DNA of 64,000 bases from Campylobacteraceae bacterium (GTDB taxonomy: Bacteria > Campylobacterota > Campylobacteria > Campylobacterales > Campylobacteraceae): positions 98,488-162,487 of the forward strand of contig JAISAU010000010.1 in assembly GCA_031266555.1 (NCBI GenBank). The letters run 5' to 3'. Below the pieces are notes generated by a model, which saw only the letters and a program-made list of their open reading frames with translations, was not told the origin of the DNA and did no database searches. Both the position numbers and the translations under genes were made by a program. How positions within the stretch are numbered: the first letter of the stretch is position 1; every line of letters starts with the position of its first letter. Of this stretch, positions 8,737 through 18,737 are shown in pieces.

Positions 8737-9708
8737 ATGTTTAAAAGCGTTTGGCAGGCGATTGCAGAGTCAAAGAGCATAGTTCTTGCTTCACATGTAA
8801 ATCCTGATTGCGATACGCTTGGCTGCGCTCTGGCGATGTTTGATGTTTTACGAAATATGAATAAAGAGGCGTTTTTATTTAACGCTACTGAAAAACTCCC
8901 TCTGAAATTACGATTTTTACCGAATTTTGAATATATTTCATCGCAATTGCCAAATAATTTTGACACGTTAGTAGTGTTTGACTGCGCCAAATTTGAGCGT
9001 ACAAATTTAGATATAAACAGATTGGGACAAAAAATTATAAACATAGACCATCACTTGACAAATTCAAATTTTGGCGATTTAAATTTAGTGGCGGCTGAAT
9101 TTTCAAGCGCTTGTATGGTAGTTTTTGAAATGCTAAAAACAAACGGCGTCAAAATATCCGCAAAAGCGGCTACATGTCTTTATGCCGGAAATATTGACGA
9201 TACCGGTTTTTTCGCGTATGGAAATGTAAACGCTAAAACTTTTATAAACTCTGCGGAGTTGATAGATTTGGGAGCAAATCCCATATATATTTCAAAGCAA
9301 TTAAAACAGAGCGTTCCGCTTGCCAGATTTAGACTAAAAGAACATGTAATGCAAACTGTTGATTTACTTAAAAACGGTAAAGTTGGGCTGGTTATTATTA
9401 GACAGGACGATTTAAAACGAAGCGGAGCCAGAAGGGAAGATACGGAAGATATCATAAATATCGTAAGAGATCTTGCAAGCGTAGAACTTGCTATTATGAT
9501 ATTGGAAGAAGAAGACGGGAGTTTTAAAATCTCTTTGCGCAGTAAAAACTATCTTGACGTATCAAAAATAGCCTTGAAGTTCGGTGGCGGCGGACATTTT
9601 GGAGCGGCCGGATTTGAGAGCAAAATAACAAATACGGACGTTATAGTTTCAATGGTATTAAATGAATTTGATGAAGGAACGACAGAATATGAGAAAAAAA
9701 GTGAATAA
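8737..9708 (+). CDS. DHH-family phosphoesterase, NrnA-like oligoribonuclease/pAp phosphatase
   Basis: A 323-residue two-domain DHH-DHHA1 enzyme. The manganese motifs are VNPDCDTLG, VVFDCAKFERT and IINIDHHLTN (the DHH signature), with a later aspartate in GNIDDTGFF. The DHHA1 domain carries the substrate-binding loop FGGGGHFGAAGFES. NrnA-type members degrade nanoRNA and dephosphorylate pAp, replacing Orn. The start is set at ATG 8737 with AAAAGG upstream; 28 further open codons upstream look non-coding. It overlaps the following M23 peptidase start by 20 bases. Confidence 0.88.
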   Translation: MFKSVWQAIAESKSIVLASHVNPDCDTLGCALAMFDVLRNMNKEAFLFNATEKLPLKLRFLPNFEYISSQLPNNFDTLVVFDCAKFERTNLDINRLGQKIINIDHHLTNSNFGDLNLVAAEFSSACMVVFEMLKTNGVKISAKAATCLYAGNIDDTGFFAYGNVNAKTFINSAELIDLGANPIYISKQLKQSVPLARFRLKEHVMQTVDLLKNGKVGLVIIRQDDLKRSGARREDTEDIINIVRDLASVELAIMILEEEDGSFKISLRSKNYLDVSKIALKFGGGGHFGAAGFESKITNTDVIVSMVLNEFDEGTTEYEKKSE

Positions 9709-11059
9709 AAATCGCAGCCTTATTATCTTTGTGATTTTGATTATTATCGCTGCTTTGGCATTTATTTACAACTCGATAGTATTTGAGCGAAATATGCCCG
9801 ACGTCGTGCTTGACGAGCAGATTTATTGGAATCTCAAAAATCCGATACAAGCAAAAGTTAAAGACGATAGCGGAATTGGACGAGTTTTAATACAAATAAG
9901 CGACGGTGAAAATAATATAACTCTTGTAAATGATAAGTACAGCGGCAATGATAAGGAGATTGATTTTGATATATCATTTCCCAAAACGGGATTTTTCAGT
10001 AAAAAAAACCAATATTATTTAACCTTTGAAGTTATAGATAAAAGTTTGTGGAACTTCTTTATGGGCAACAGAGTCCAAAAAGTTTATTCCGTGGTTATAG
10101 ATACGAAACAACCAAACGTTTATACGGTTACGAACTCTTATAAAGTTACTAAAGGCGGCAGCGGAGTCGTTATATTTAAAGCCGACGATGAAAATTTAAA
10201 AGATGTTTATGTGCAGACAAATTACGGCAAACGATTTAAGGCGGCTCCTTTTAATAAAAAAGGATACTATATAGCTTTTGTGGCGTGGCCTGTGGATCAA
10301 AAAAATTTTTCAGCCGAGATAATCGCCGAGGATTTAGCGGGAAATATCGCCAAAAGCAGAATCAAATATTTTTTGCAAGATAAAAATTATAAAGTTTCAA
10401 AAATAACGCTTAGCGATAATTTTTTAAATAACTCCGTCTATCCGCTCGCTGAAGAGTTTGATTATGAAAATACAAAAGATCTCTCAGCGCTTGAGAGATT
10501 TGTTTTTATCAATGAAAAGATTAGAAAAGAGAGTCTGTCTACCATACAAAATGTTACCTCTATCGTAAATTATAATAAACCTTTTAGGTTAAAATCGTTT
10601 TTTCCTTTAAAAAATGGCGCGGTTGTCGCAGGATACGGCGATTTTAGAATGTACGAGCATAATAAAACTAAGGTAAGTCAATCTTATCATCTCGGACTTG
10701 ATATGGCAAGCACTGCCGAAGCGGAGATAGTTTTAAGTAATTCCGGAACTATCGCGTTTGCGAATGAGAATGGAATATACGGCAAAATGATTTTGATAGA
10801 CCACGGACTTGGATTGTATTCTCTTTACGCGCATTGTTCGGAACTTTTGGTAAACGAGGGAGATGAGATCATAAACGGTCAAGTAATAGGTCAAACTGGA
10901 AAAACCGGTTTTGTATTTGGAGATCATTTGCATTTTGGCATAGTCATTCAAGGTGTTGAGGTAAGACCGGAAGAGTGGATGGATGAAAAATGGCTGAAAG
11001 AGAATGTGTTTGATTTGGTAGAAAGCGCAAACAAAGTTATAAATAGCGCAAGGCAATAA
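9689..11059 (+). CDS. M23-family peptidoglycan endopeptidase, membrane-anchored
   Basis: A 456-residue protein with one N-terminal transmembrane anchor (LIIFVILIIIAALAFIYN), a long periplasmic beta-rich region and a C-terminal LytM domain. Zinc ligands of the LytM core are visible in YHLGLDMAS (His and Asp) and in DHLHFGIVI (HxH). It probably cleaves peptide cross-links in peptidoglycan, a step important for cell shape in this phylum, but its bond specificity is unknown. The chosen ATG at 9689 has AAGGAA upstream; ATGs at 9662 and 9671 are alternatives. Coupled to the DHH gene. Confidence 0.9.
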   Translation: MRKKVNKNRSLIIFVILIIIAALAFIYNSIVFERNMPDVVLDEQIYWNLKNPIQAKVKDDSGIGRVLIQISDGENNITLVNDKYSGNDKEIDFDISFPKTGFFSKKNQYYLTFEVIDKSLWNFFMGNRVQKVYSVVIDTKQPNVYTVTNSYKVTKGGSGVVIFKADDENLKDVYVQTNYGKRFKAAPFNKKGYYIAFVAWPVDQKNFSAEIIAEDLAGNIAKSRIKYFLQDKNYKVSKITLSDNFLNNSVYPLAEEFDYENTKDLSALERFVFINEKIRKESLSTIQNVTSIVNYNKPFRLKSFFPLKNGAVVAGYGDFRMYEHNKTKVSQSYHLGLDMASTAEAEIVLSNSGTIAFANENGIYGKMILIDHGLGLYSLYAHCSELLVNEGDEIINGQVIGQTGKTGFVFGDHLHFGIVIQGVEVRPEEWMDEKWLKENVFDLVESANKVINSARQ

Positions 11060-11091
11060 AAATAAATGCGTTTCGTAAGTCTAAAAGCTGT

Positions 11092-11118
11092 ACATTTTGA
11101 AGTAAAATGTGGTATAAA
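11092..11118 (+). promoter_or_regulatory. Inverted repeat and -10-like box upstream of lpxC
   Basis: ACATTTT (11092-11098) and AAAATGT (11104-11110) form a 7-bp inverted repeat, immediately followed by TATAAA (11113-11118) about 40 bases before the lpxC start. This could be the promoter of the lpxC-to-ribD run with an overlapping operator; alternatively the hairpin ends the M23 transcript. Confidence 0.4.
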
Positions 11119-11157
11119 TACAAATTAATTTGAGAAAAGTTTAAAAGGGAAGAGATT

Positions 11158-12039
11158 TTGAGGCAAACGACAATACAGCGTCGCGTAGAAGGCGTAGGTA
11201 TAGGGTTGCATAAAGGCGAGCCTATAAATATTGTATTGGAACCTATGGAGGCAAATAGCGGCATAGTATTTTACCGTCAAGACGTGGGTATGAGCATAAA
11301 CGCGCATCCCTCAAGCGTCATAAATACGCAAATGGCGACTGTTATAGGCATAAGCGCTGAAAAAAGTATTTCCACGATAGAACATCTGCTCTCCGCCGTT
11401 AATTCTTATGGCATCGATAATCTTCGCATTATTGTAGACGGCGGCGAAGTTCCGGTTATGGACGGCAGTAGTGCTAGTTTTTGTATGATGCTTGACGAAG
11501 CCGGAACAAGAACTCTTGAAGAGAATAAAAAAGTTATTGTCATAAAAAAAGAGGTAGAAGTAAGAGAGGGTGATAAATTTTCCAAAGTAATGCCTTCAAA
11601 CGAACCGGTTTATCATTTTATAATAGATTTCGCGCATCCTGCTATCGGAAAACAAGAATATACTTATGAATTCAGCAAAAAAAACTTTTTGAACGATATC
11701 GCAAGGGCTCGAACGTTTGGATTTTTGAAAGAGGCTCAAATATTAAGAAGTATGGGGCTTGGACTTGGCGGTTCGCTTGACAACACTATAATCTTAGACG
11801 AAAAAAAGATATTAAATCATGAAGGCTTGAGATTTCAAAACGAATTTGTTCGCCACAAAATCCTTGACGCCATAGGCGATTTATGTTTGCTTGGTATGCC
11901 TATGCTTGGAAGTTACGATTCGTTTGCTGGAAGTCATAAGTTGAACCATTTACTTACAAAAGAGATATTAAAAGATCCTCAAAATTACGAGATAAAGACA
12001 TTTGTGAACTCAACGGAAACTATAAAGGCGTTAGCATAA
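11158..12039 (+). CDS. lpxC: UDP-3-O-acyl-N-acetylglucosamine deacetylase
   Basis: A 293-residue zinc amidase performing the committed step of lipid A synthesis. The zinc-site residues are in STIEHLLSAVNSYGID (His) and FVRHKILDAIGDL (His and Asp); PVMDGSSASF and SHKLNHLLTKEI are also conserved, and the general base Glu lies in STIEHLL. The start is TTG at 11158 with AAGGGAAGAG just upstream. First gene of a cluster whose order (lpxC, tsaB, thrB, ylxR, infB, rbfA, rimP, ribD) matches Campylobacter and relatives. Confidence 0.96.
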   Translation: MRQTTIQRRVEGVGIGLHKGEPINIVLEPMEANSGIVFYRQDVGMSINAHPSSVINTQMATVIGISAEKSISTIEHLLSAVNSYGIDNLRIIVDGGEVPVMDGSSASFCMMLDEAGTRTLEENKKVIVIKKEVEVREGDKFSKVMPSNEPVYHFIIDFAHPAIGKQEYTYEFSKKNFLNDIARARTFGFLKEAQILRSMGLGLGGSLDNTIILDEKKILNHEGLRFQNEFVRHKILDAIGDLCLLGMPMLGSYDSFAGSHKLNHLLTKEILKDPQNYEIKTFVNSTETIKALA

Positions 12040-12053
12040 AACCAAAAGTAAGC

Positions 12054-12494
12054 GTGCTTGTTATAGCGTTATCGTCGCCGTTAATAGTTGGCGTTTATGA
12101 AAATGATAAGTTGATAGATAGTTTTAAAAGCGATGAGATGGTGTCGGATTCGCTGCCAAAAATCTTTAAAAAAATTCTGCATTTCTTTACATGTAAGGAA
12201 CTTTTTTACGCGAAAGGACCCGGAAGTTTTATGGCTATAAAGGTAACTTATGTTTATTTAAAAAGTCTGCAAATCGCCTTACATGTACCGCTTTTTGCGT
12301 GCGAGGGTTTTGTTTTTAATGAAAACTCTCCAATCAAAGCTCTTGGAAATCAATGGTTTTTTAAAGAAAAAACAGGTATCGCGCTGAAAGAAAATAGTAT
12401 AGGTAAAACGAAACCGTTTAAACTTCCAAATATCTTAGACAGAAAAAAATTTAGCGAAAAGAATGAACCGCTATATATTTTATCGGCGATTTGA
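12054..12494 (+). CDS. tsaB: TsaB-like protein (tRNA t6A biosynthesis), short form
   Basis: A 146-residue homologue of TsaB/YeaZ, the partner of TsaD in making threonylcarbamoyladenosine on tRNA. The ASKHA-like beginning (VLVIALSSPLIVGVYEND) and the signature YAKGPGSFMAIKVTYVYLKS near residues 53-72 match the family, which usually has GPGSFTGLRIG. The Thr-Gly of that motif is Met-Ala here and the C-terminal domain is missing, since most TsaB proteins exceed 200 residues. Position between lpxC and thrB is that of the short TsaB-like gene in Campylobacter. Start is GTG at 12054. Confidence 0.75.
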   Translation: MLVIALSSPLIVGVYENDKLIDSFKSDEMVSDSLPKIFKKILHFFTCKELFYAKGPGSFMAIKVTYVYLKSLQIALHVPLFACEGFVFNENSPIKALGNQWFFKEKTGIALKENSIGKTKPFKLPNILDRKKFSEKNEPLYILSAI

Positions 12495-12509
12495 AGTAAA
12501 GGTTTAAAG

Positions 12510-13394
12510 TTGAAAATAAAAGTTCCGGCATCCAGCGCAAATTTAGGACCAGGTTTTGATACTTTAGGACTTGCTCTTGGTTTGTATAACGAAACTATTA
12601 TAGAGCGTTCAAATTATCTGTCCGTATCCGTAAAGGGCGAGGGAAGCGACAAACCTTATGTTAAAAAGAATAATACTTTCGTTAATATTTTTTATGATGT
12701 TTATAATGAGCTTATAGGTAAAAAAGACAATTTTCGTTTTGCTTTCACAAACGCCATTCCGTTTTCGCGCGGGCTTGGCAGTTCGTCTTCAACAATAGTC
12801 GGAGCTATAGCGTCGGCTTATTATATGGCGGGTCATAGCATAAATAAAGAACAAGTTTTAAATCGCGCACTTATATTAGAATCGCACCCTGACAATATAA
12901 CGCCTTGTGTTTACGGCGGTTTTGCCGTGTCTATCGTGGATAATGGAAAAGTCGTTATGATAAGAAAAGAGCTTCCAAAAGAGATTTGCGCGGTTGTAGT
13001 TGTGCCTAATGCTCCCATATCCACAGAGGTTGCCAGAGGACTTTTGCCAAAACAGTATAAGATATCGGACGCGGTTTTTAATCTATCTCACGCTTCGCTT
13101 ATGAGCGCGGCCTTTATGAGCGAAAATTGGGAAATGTTAAAAATAGCGGCATATGACAGATTGCACGAAGAGATAAGAATGAACGCATTGCCAAGACTAT
13201 TTGACGTAAGACGCATAGCGCTTGAAAACGGAGCTTTAATGAGTACGCTATCCGGCAGCGGTTCTAGTTTTTTAAATCTTGTTTACACGCAACATTCAAA
13301 AAAGCTTTTACATGTATTGCAAACCGAGTTTAGTGAGTTCAAATTGATGAAATTTGAACTTGATAATCTTGGATTTGTTATCACACAAAGCTGA
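12510..13394 (+). CDS. thrB: Homoserine kinase
   Basis: A 294-residue GHMP kinase that phosphorylates homoserine for threonine synthesis. It opens with KVPASSANLGPGFDTLG, the family's N-terminal signature. The ATP loop is PFSRGLGSSSSTIVGAI near residues 84-100, and the C-terminal motif STLSGSGSSFLNL is present. The start is TTG at 12510, with the purine-rich TAAAGG eleven bases upstream. It sits between tsaB and ylxR with short gaps on either side. Confidence 0.95.
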   Translation: MKIKVPASSANLGPGFDTLGLALGLYNETIIERSNYLSVSVKGEGSDKPYVKKNNTFVNIFYDVYNELIGKKDNFRFAFTNAIPFSRGLGSSSSTIVGAIASAYYMAGHSINKEQVLNRALILESHPDNITPCVYGGFAVSIVDNGKVVMIRKELPKEICAVVVVPNAPISTEVARGLLPKQYKISDAVFNLSHASLMSAAFMSENWEMLKIAAYDRLHEEIRMNALPRLFDVRRIALENGALMSTLSGSGSSFLNLVYTQHSKKLLHVLQTEFSEFKLMKFELDNLGFVITQS

Positions 13395-13410
13395 TAAAAA
13401 GAAATTCTGG

Positions 13411-13416
13411 TATAAT
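13411..13416 (+). promoter_or_regulatory. TATAAT box directly before the ylxR start
   Basis: A perfect TATAAT abuts the ATG at 13417. If it is a working -10 box, transcription would begin inside ylxR and serve mainly infB and downstream genes. No -35 match is seen, which is usual for this phylum. Coincidence in an AT-rich region is possible. Confidence 0.3.
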
Positions 13417-13671
13417 ATGGGCGAAAAAAATATTCCCGTACGTATGTGTATAGTTTGCAAAAGTCGTTTGGCTAAAAAGTCTCTTCATAGATTTCAGATT
13501 AAAGACGGTATTCTAAGGGCATTTGAGAGAGACGGGAGGAGTTTTTATATTTGCGAAATATGCTTAAACAAAAATCAGCAGAAGCTTATAAAAACAATCA
13601 ATCAAAAATACAACCTAACCTTGCCGTATCAAAACGGTGAAAATTTTAAGGAGACAATATCTGATGGTTGA
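13417..13671 (+). CDS. ylxR: YlxR/DUF448 family nucleic-acid-binding protein
   Basis: An 84-residue protein of the YlxR family, almost always found beside infB. The signature [20 protein letters not shown] covers residues 9-28, followed by [13 protein letters not shown], the counterpart of the usual GRGAYVC segment. The family is thought to bind RNA or act as a regulator; its role is not settled. The start is ATG at 13417; no good Shine-Dalgarno is seen, and the start lies right after a TATAAT. Its end overlaps infB by eight bases. Confidence 0.88.
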   Translation: MGEKNIPVRMCIVCKSRLAKKSLHRFQIKDGILRAFERDGRSFYICEICLNKNQQKLIKTINQKYNLTLPYQNGENFKETISDG

Positions 13672-16297
13672 AAAGGTAAAGATTACAGACATAGCAAGCG
13701 AGCTTGGCTTTAGCAATAAAGACGTTATAGAAAAAGCTTTATTATTGAAGTTTGACATTAAAGCTCCATCCAGCACTTTAAGTGTTGAAGAAGCCGAAAG
13801 ACTTATGAATTTTATTTTAACGGGCGTAGATAATAATCCGCAGAAAAAAGAGACTGTTAAAGAGAATAAAGAGCCTAAGGAAAAGAAAGCGCAGCTTAAA
13901 CAAGAAAAGCCGAAAAAAGTAGAAGCGCAAGAGAAGCCGAAAACGCAAAATGTCGAGCATAGAAAAAATCAAGAAGAACAAAAAAAAGATAATACAAAAA
14001 GCGCTCAACCCATCAAACCAAAGCAAGAAGAGATACAAATACAAAAAACTCAGCAACCCGTACGCGAATCTTTAGCGGAAGTCAGTTTAAAACAACGAAG
14101 AGGACTCGTTTTCGTTAAAAAGAAAAAAGATGAGATTGCGGAAAAGCAGGCTGTTGTACAAAAAAGCGAAACGGCTTCCAAAGTTGTGCCGTCTTTAGAG
14201 TCTATGTTTGTCAATATGGCGGCAAATATGCAACAACTTAGCGAAATTCGCAACAAAAAGAAAAAGCCTAAAAAGATAGTTGCCGCTAAAAAAGAAGAGG
14301 GTTCAAAAATGGACCTGCTTATAGATAGGGATTTGGGTAGCAACAACTATGATATGGAAGAGGATATGGTTGTGTTGCCAGATTTTACGATTAAGCTTGA
14401 AAGGCAAGACGAAGAGCAAAAAAGCCAAATCACATCTCAAGTAAAAACGATTAAGCATAATCCATTTTTGGATCAAGGCATTCAAAGAAAAAGTTTTAAA
14501 AAACATAAAAGAAGAGTTGAAGACAAAAATACGCCTGAAGTTAAAGTTGTGCAAATACCTGAAGAGGTTAGAGTTTACGAATTTGCTCAAAAGATAAACA
14601 AGCAGCCTTCGGAAATTATAAAGATATTATTCGGACTTGGCGTTATGGTAACTAAAAATGATTTTTTAGATAAAGACGCCATAGAGATTTTAGCCGAAGA
14701 GTTTGGCGTAGAGGTAAATGTTGTAAACGAGCAAGAAGAGTTTGATTACGTTAAAGCTTATGATGAAGAAAATAGTAAAAATTTAGAGAGTCGCGTACCG
14801 GTAATTACTATAATGGGACATGTAGATCATGGTAAAACCTCGCTTTTGGATTATATTAGAAATGCAAGCGTGGCAAGCGGTGAAGCGGGCGGCATAACGC
14901 AACATGTAGGCGCTTACATGATAGAAAAAGACGGCAGAAAAATCACGTTTATAGATACTCCCGGTCATGAAGCGTTTACCGAAATGAGAGCAAGAGGCGC
15001 GCAAGTAACGGATATAGTGGTTATAGTTGTAGCGGCGGACGACGGCGTGAAACCACAAACTTTAGAAGCTATCTCGCATGCGAAAGCCGCGAAAGTTCCT
15101 ATGATTATCGCGATGAATAAAATAGACAAACCAACGGCAAATCCGGATCAAGCCAAAAGTCAATTGGCTGAAGTTGGCATTTTACCTATAGATTGGGGTG
15201 GAGAATATGAGTTCGCGTATGTATCGGCAAAAACAGGAGAGGGCATAGAACACCTTTTGGATGTTATTTTGCTTCAATCGGAACTTATGGAGCTTAAAGC
15301 GGACGCTGAAAGAGACGCCAAAGCTACAGTTGTAGAGGGCTCTATGGAAAAAGGCAGAGGTCCTGTAGCTACTGTGATTGTAAGAAACGGAACTTTAAGA
15401 GTTGGAAATACGGTCGTGGCAGGCGTTGCATACGGCAAAGTAAGAGCTTTACTGAATGCGTCCGGGCAAAATATAGAGGCTATTCATCCCGGAGAACCGG
15501 GCGTTATAATCGGACTTAGCGAAGTTCCGCTGGCTGGAGAAACCGTAGTTAAAGTAGCTAACGATAAAATCGCGAGAGAATATGCGAATAAAAGAGCTGA
15601 ATATTTGCGTCAAAAAGAGTTGTCAAGATCCACAAAAGTTACTATAGACGAACTTGGTGCTATGATCGCAGAAGGCGAGCTAAAAGCGTTACCTGTTATT
15701 GTCAAAGCCGATGTCGGCGGCAGTCTTGAAGCGATTAAAGGCAGTTTGGAGAAACTTCGCAATGAAGAGACGAAAATAAATGTTATTCATAGCGGTATAG
15801 GCGGTATCAGCGAGAGCGATATAACGCTCGCGTCCGCTAGCGCAAACAGTGTGATTTTAGGATTTAATGTGCGTCCTACCGGAGTTGTGAAAGAGAAAGC
15901 CAAAGCTCTTGGAGTAGAGATCAAAACATATAATGTTATTTATAATCTTATAGACGACGTAAAAGGAATTTTAAGCGGACTTATGTCGCCTATCATACGA
16001 GAAGAAAATTTGGGACAGGCGCAAGTCAGAGAGGTATTTGTAGTGCCTAAAATTGGCGCTATCGCAGGTTGTATGGTAACAGACGGCTCTATAAATAGAG
16101 GAGCTAAAGTCAGAGTTATACGAGACGGAATCGTTCTTTTTGAAGGTACAATTTCATCTTTAAAGCGCTTCAAAGATGATGCTAAAGATGTTGCTAAAGG
16201 TTTTGAGTGCGGTATAGGCATAGATAATTATAACGATATTAAAGTCGGAGATTTTATAGAGAGCTTTAAACATGTAGAGGAACAAGCAGTTTTATGA
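13664..16297 (+). CDS. infB: Translation initiation factor IF-2
   Basis: An 877-residue GTPase that brings initiator tRNA to the 30S subunit. An N-terminal IF2N helical module ([19 protein letters not shown]) is followed by a long Lys/Glu/Gln-rich linker and a second IF2N module ([20 protein letters not shown]). The G domain carries GHVDHGKT near residues 385-392, DTPGHEAF and NKIDKP. Domains II-IV follow to the C-terminus. The start is ATG at 13664, with AAGGAG ideally spaced; upstream in-frame codons overlap ylxR. The stop overlaps rbfA by four bases. Confidence 0.97.
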   Translation: MVEKVKITDIASELGFSNKDVIEKALLLKFDIKAPSSTLSVEEAERLMNFILTGVDNNPQKKETVKENKEPKEKKAQLKQEKPKKVEAQEKPKTQNVEHRKNQEEQKKDNTKSAQPIKPKQEEIQIQKTQQPVRESLAEVSLKQRRGLVFVKKKKDEIAEKQAVVQKSETASKVVPSLESMFVNMAANMQQLSEIRNKKKKPKKIVAAKKEEGSKMDLLIDRDLGSNNYDMEEDMVVLPDFTIKLERQDEEQKSQITSQVKTIKHNPFLDQGIQRKSFKKHKRRVEDKNTPEVKVVQIPEEVRVYEFAQKINKQPSEIIKILFGLGVMVTKNDFLDKDAIEILAEEFGVEVNVVNEQEEFDYVKAYDEENSKNLESRVPVITIMGHVDHGKTSLLDYIRNASVASGEAGGITQHVGAYMIEKDGRKITFIDTPGHEAFTEMRARGAQVTDIVVIVVAADDGVKPQTLEAISHAKAAKVPMIIAMNKIDKPTANPDQAKSQLAEVGILPIDWGGEYEFAYVSAKTGEGIEHLLDVILLQSELMELKADAERDAKATVVEGSMEKGRGPVATVIVRNGTLRVGNTVVAGVAYGKVRALLNASGQNIEAIHPGEPGVIIGLSEVPLAGETVVKVANDKIAREYANKRAEYLRQKELSRSTKVTIDELGAMIAEGELKALPVIVKADVGGSLEAIKGSLEKLRNEETKINVIHSGIGGISESDITLASASANSVILGFNVRPTGVVKEKAKALGVEIKTYNVIYNLIDDVKGILSGLMSPIIREENLGQAQVREVFVVPKIGAIAGCMVTDGSINRGAKVRVIRDGIVLFEGTISSLKRFKDDAKDVAKGFECGIGIDNYNDIKVGDFIESFKHVEEQAVL

Positions 16298-16659
16298 AAC
16301 CGCAAGACGTTAAGCTAAAAAGAGTTGAAAGCATACTAAAAGAGCTTATTCCGCAAGCGTTATCAGAGCTTGAGGACGAACAGCTTGTAGGACTTTGCGT
16401 TACAGATGTCGTATGTCATAAAGGACGCTATGACGCCGAGGTATATCTTGATAAAACTTTGCTTACCAAGAGCGAAATATCGCAAATATATACAAAATTG
16501 AACAAAGTCAAAAAGTATATTCAAAACTATTGCGCTGTTGAAGAGGGTTGGTTTCGCGCGCCAAATCTTACGTTTCGTTTTGATAATCTTCTTGAAGAAC
16601 AAAATCATATGGATGGATTATTTAAAAAGATAGAAAAAGGATTGAATGATAGTGAATGA
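16294..16659 (+). CDS. rbfA: Ribosome-binding factor A
   Basis: A 121-residue KH-like 30S maturation factor. The N-terminal [20 protein letters not shown] and the downstream region with DAEVYLDK fit the family, although it is divergent from the E. coli protein. Identification leans on its place between infB (ATGA overlap) and rimP (14-base overlap), the standard order. Confidence 0.85.
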   Translation: MKPQDVKLKRVESILKELIPQALSELEDEQLVGLCVTDVVCHKGRYDAEVYLDKTLLTKSEISQIYTKLNKVKKYIQNYCAVEEGWFRAPNLTFRFDNLLEEQNHMDGLFKKIEKGLNDSE

Positions 16660-17062
16660 AAATATAGAGAAATTGATTGAAAATTGCGGTATGAAACTTT
16701 ACGATACGGAAAGCGTTACTGAAAACGGGCATAAAATTTTTCGCGTTTACATAACATCAAAAGAGGGCGTGAGTTTGGAAAAATGCGAAGAGGTGAGCAG
16801 GATACTTTCTCCCATTTTTGATTTAAATCCGCCTATTAGCGGACACTACTATTTTGAAGTAAGTTCGCCGGGAATTGAACGAAGTTTAAAATCGCCAAAA
16901 CATTTTAAAGCCTCTATCGGAGAAAATGTAAAAATAAAATTAGATAATGAAACAAGCATAGAAGGCATAATAAAAAACGCGGACGACGACTATGTGGAGA
17001 TAGGCGAGGATAAGATTCTATACAAAAATATAAAAAAGGCAAGAACCTATTTTGAATGGTAA
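16646..17062 (+). CDS. rimP: Ribosome maturation factor RimP
   Basis: A 138-residue protein needed for 30S assembly. The N-terminal domain includes VSLEKCEEVSRILSPIFD and the strongly conserved YYFEVSSPGIERSLKSPKHF; the C-terminal SH3-like domain ends with ILYKNIKKARTYFEW. The ATG at 16646 has AAAGGA upstream and overlaps rbfA. It is coupled to ribD, whose ATG is inside its last codons. Confidence 0.93.
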   Translation: MIVNENIEKLIENCGMKLYDTESVTENGHKIFRVYITSKEGVSLEKCEEVSRILSPIFDLNPPISGHYYFEVSSPGIERSLKSPKHFKASIGENVKIKLDNETSIEGIIKNADDDYVEIGEDKILYKNIKKARTYFEW

Positions 17063-18051
17063 ATGAATTTTATATGCTTTTGGCTATAAATGAGGCTTGG
17101 AAATATCAAGGCTTAACATATCCAAATCCGGCTGTAGGCTGTGTCGTTGCGGATAAGAACGGCGCTATTTTATCAGTAGCGGCTCATAAAAAAGCTAACT
17201 TCGCTCACGCGGAGCTTGAAGCCGCGAGAGAAGCTTTGGCAAAACTAAATCCGCTTTTAAAATTTCCGCAAAATCCAAACGAATTGCACGCTTTTATATT
17301 GCAAAATCATCAAAATTTATTAAAAGACTCAACTTTTTACGTTACTCTTGAACCTTGTTCTCATCAAGGTTTAACGCCTTCTTGCGCGAAATTACTTTGC
17401 GCTTTACATGTAAAAAAGGTTGTAATAGGCATTAGGGATAATACAAAACAAGCAAAAGGCGGAAGCGAAATACTTAAAAAAGCGGATATTGAAGTTGTAG
17501 TTGGGGTTTGCGAAAAAGAGTGCGAAGAGTTGATAGAACCTTTTTTGCTGTGGCAAAAAGGAAGTTTTTCATTTTTTAAGCTTGCGATGAGGTTGGACGG
17601 CAGTTATGATAATGGCATTATAACTTCCATTGAGTCAAGAAAATTTACGCACAAATTAAGAGACGTTTGCGATTTAATAGTTATAGGCGGAGAGACTTTG
17701 CGTAACGATAAGCCTACGCTTGATTCAAGGCTGATAAGCGCAAAAGCGCCAAACGTGCTTATATGCACGCAAAAGACGATAAATAAAGACGCGCCGCTTT
17801 TTGGTGTCAAAAATAGAAATGTTATTATTCAAAACAGTTTGGATTTTCCAAAAGAATACAAAAATATTATGATAGAGGGCGGCGGTAACTTTTTGCAAGC
17901 CATGAGAGATAGGGTTGATTGGTTTTTGATTTTTCACAGCAACTCATTTTCAAGCGAAAAAAAACAGAGCGTAAATATAGATTTGAATTTAAAACTTATT
18001 TATAGTTCGCATATAGGAGACGATTTGTTTGGTTGGTATAGACGTTATTAA
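17056..18051 (+). CDS. ribD: Bifunctional riboflavin deaminase/reductase RibD
   Basis: A 331-residue enzyme for two successive steps of riboflavin synthesis. The N-terminal deaminase has zinc motifs AHAELEAA and LEPCSHQGLTPSC, preceded by YPNPAVGCVV. The C-terminal reductase begins near residue 175 (FFKLAMRLDGSY) and has VIGGETLRNDKPTLDSR and MIEGGGNFLQAM. The reductase part is somewhat short compared with E. coli RibD. ATG 17056 overlaps the end of rimP; Met7 is an alternative start. Last gene of the lpxC cluster. Confidence 0.93.
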   Translation: MVNEFYMLLAINEAWKYQGLTYPNPAVGCVVADKNGAILSVAAHKKANFAHAELEAAREALAKLNPLLKFPQNPNELHAFILQNHQNLLKDSTFYVTLEPCSHQGLTPSCAKLLCALHVKKVVIGIRDNTKQAKGGSEILKKADIEVVVGVCEKECEELIEPFLLWQKGSFSFFKLAMRLDGSYDNGIITSIESRKFTHKLRDVCDLIVIGGETLRNDKPTLDSRLISAKAPNVLICTQKTINKDAPLFGVKNRNVIIQNSLDFPKEYKNIMIEGGGNFLQAMRDRVDWFLIFHSNSFSSEKKQSVNIDLNLKLIYSSHIGDDLFGWYRRY

Positions 18052-18182
18052 TTAAAAGCGTTTGAGGAAATATTTAATACGTAAAAAAGCCAATGATTTC
18101 TTATTAAATATATTGATTTAAGCTTTTATCTGTTATTCTTATTATATTATATTTATTTTGACTAAAGAATAGGTTTTTAAAT

Positions 18183-18665
18183 ATGAAAAACGGATTTTTA
18201 AAATGTATTTTGGTTACGGTTTTTTTATCAAATTGTTTTTTGTTTTCGCAAAGTAATTCCGCTGTAGATGGACAAGAAGTTTATAAAAAAAGATGTGTCG
18301 GCTGTCACGGACCTTCGGGCGATGTAAAGGCTTTTGGCGTGAGTAGAAAATTAACGGAGCTTACCGCCGGCGAGATGGCCAATAGACTTAAAGCGTTATC
18401 TGATAAAAAAATGCAAGGCGTAGGCGGCGCGTCTGGAACTATGCACAAGCAAATATCTGCTGTGAGCAAAGAAGAGTATGAAGCCGTGCTGGCGTATATT
18501 ACCTCCGCGTTTGCCGCGATAAGTGTGGAGAGTTCTATGGACACTTCTTTGGAGCAAAATAAAACCGCAACCAATGTAAATATCGCCGCAAATCCAACTA
18601 CCAATCGTTCTCAAAACCAATTAAGACTTGTGGTCACGCAGGATGGAAACAGCATTACCCAATAA
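18183..18665 (+). CDS. Monoheme c-type cytochrome, exported
   Basis: A 160-residue class I cytochrome c. It has an N-terminal signal peptide (LKCILVTVFLSNCFLFSQ) and one heme-binding site, Cys38-x-x-Cys41-His42, followed by GPSGD. A distal Met ligand is likely in the GGASGTMHKQ or KKMQGV region. A Gln/Asn/Thr-rich tail follows the heme domain. It probably shuttles electrons in the periplasm, but redox partners are unknown. An AT-rich promoter-like stretch (TATTATATTATATTT) lies about 30-45 bases upstream. Confidence 0.88.
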   Translation: MKNGFLKCILVTVFLSNCFLFSQSNSAVDGQEVYKKRCVGCHGPSGDVKAFGVSRKLTELTAGEMANRLKALSDKKMQGVGGASGTMHKQISAVSKEEYEAVLAYITSAFAAISVESSMDTSLEQNKTATNVNIAANPTTNRSQNQLRLVVTQDGNSITQ

Positions 18666-18737
18666 ACGCGCGGCAAACTAACTAAAATTCTTTATTTTAA
18701 TATATAATATTGTTGAATTTTTCTAAAGGATATTTTT

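Noticed and set aside
13817..14056. Minus-strand open frames over infB, rich in Phe and Leu
   Set aside because: They mirror the Lys/Glu-rich linker of infB and show no ribosome site or family features.
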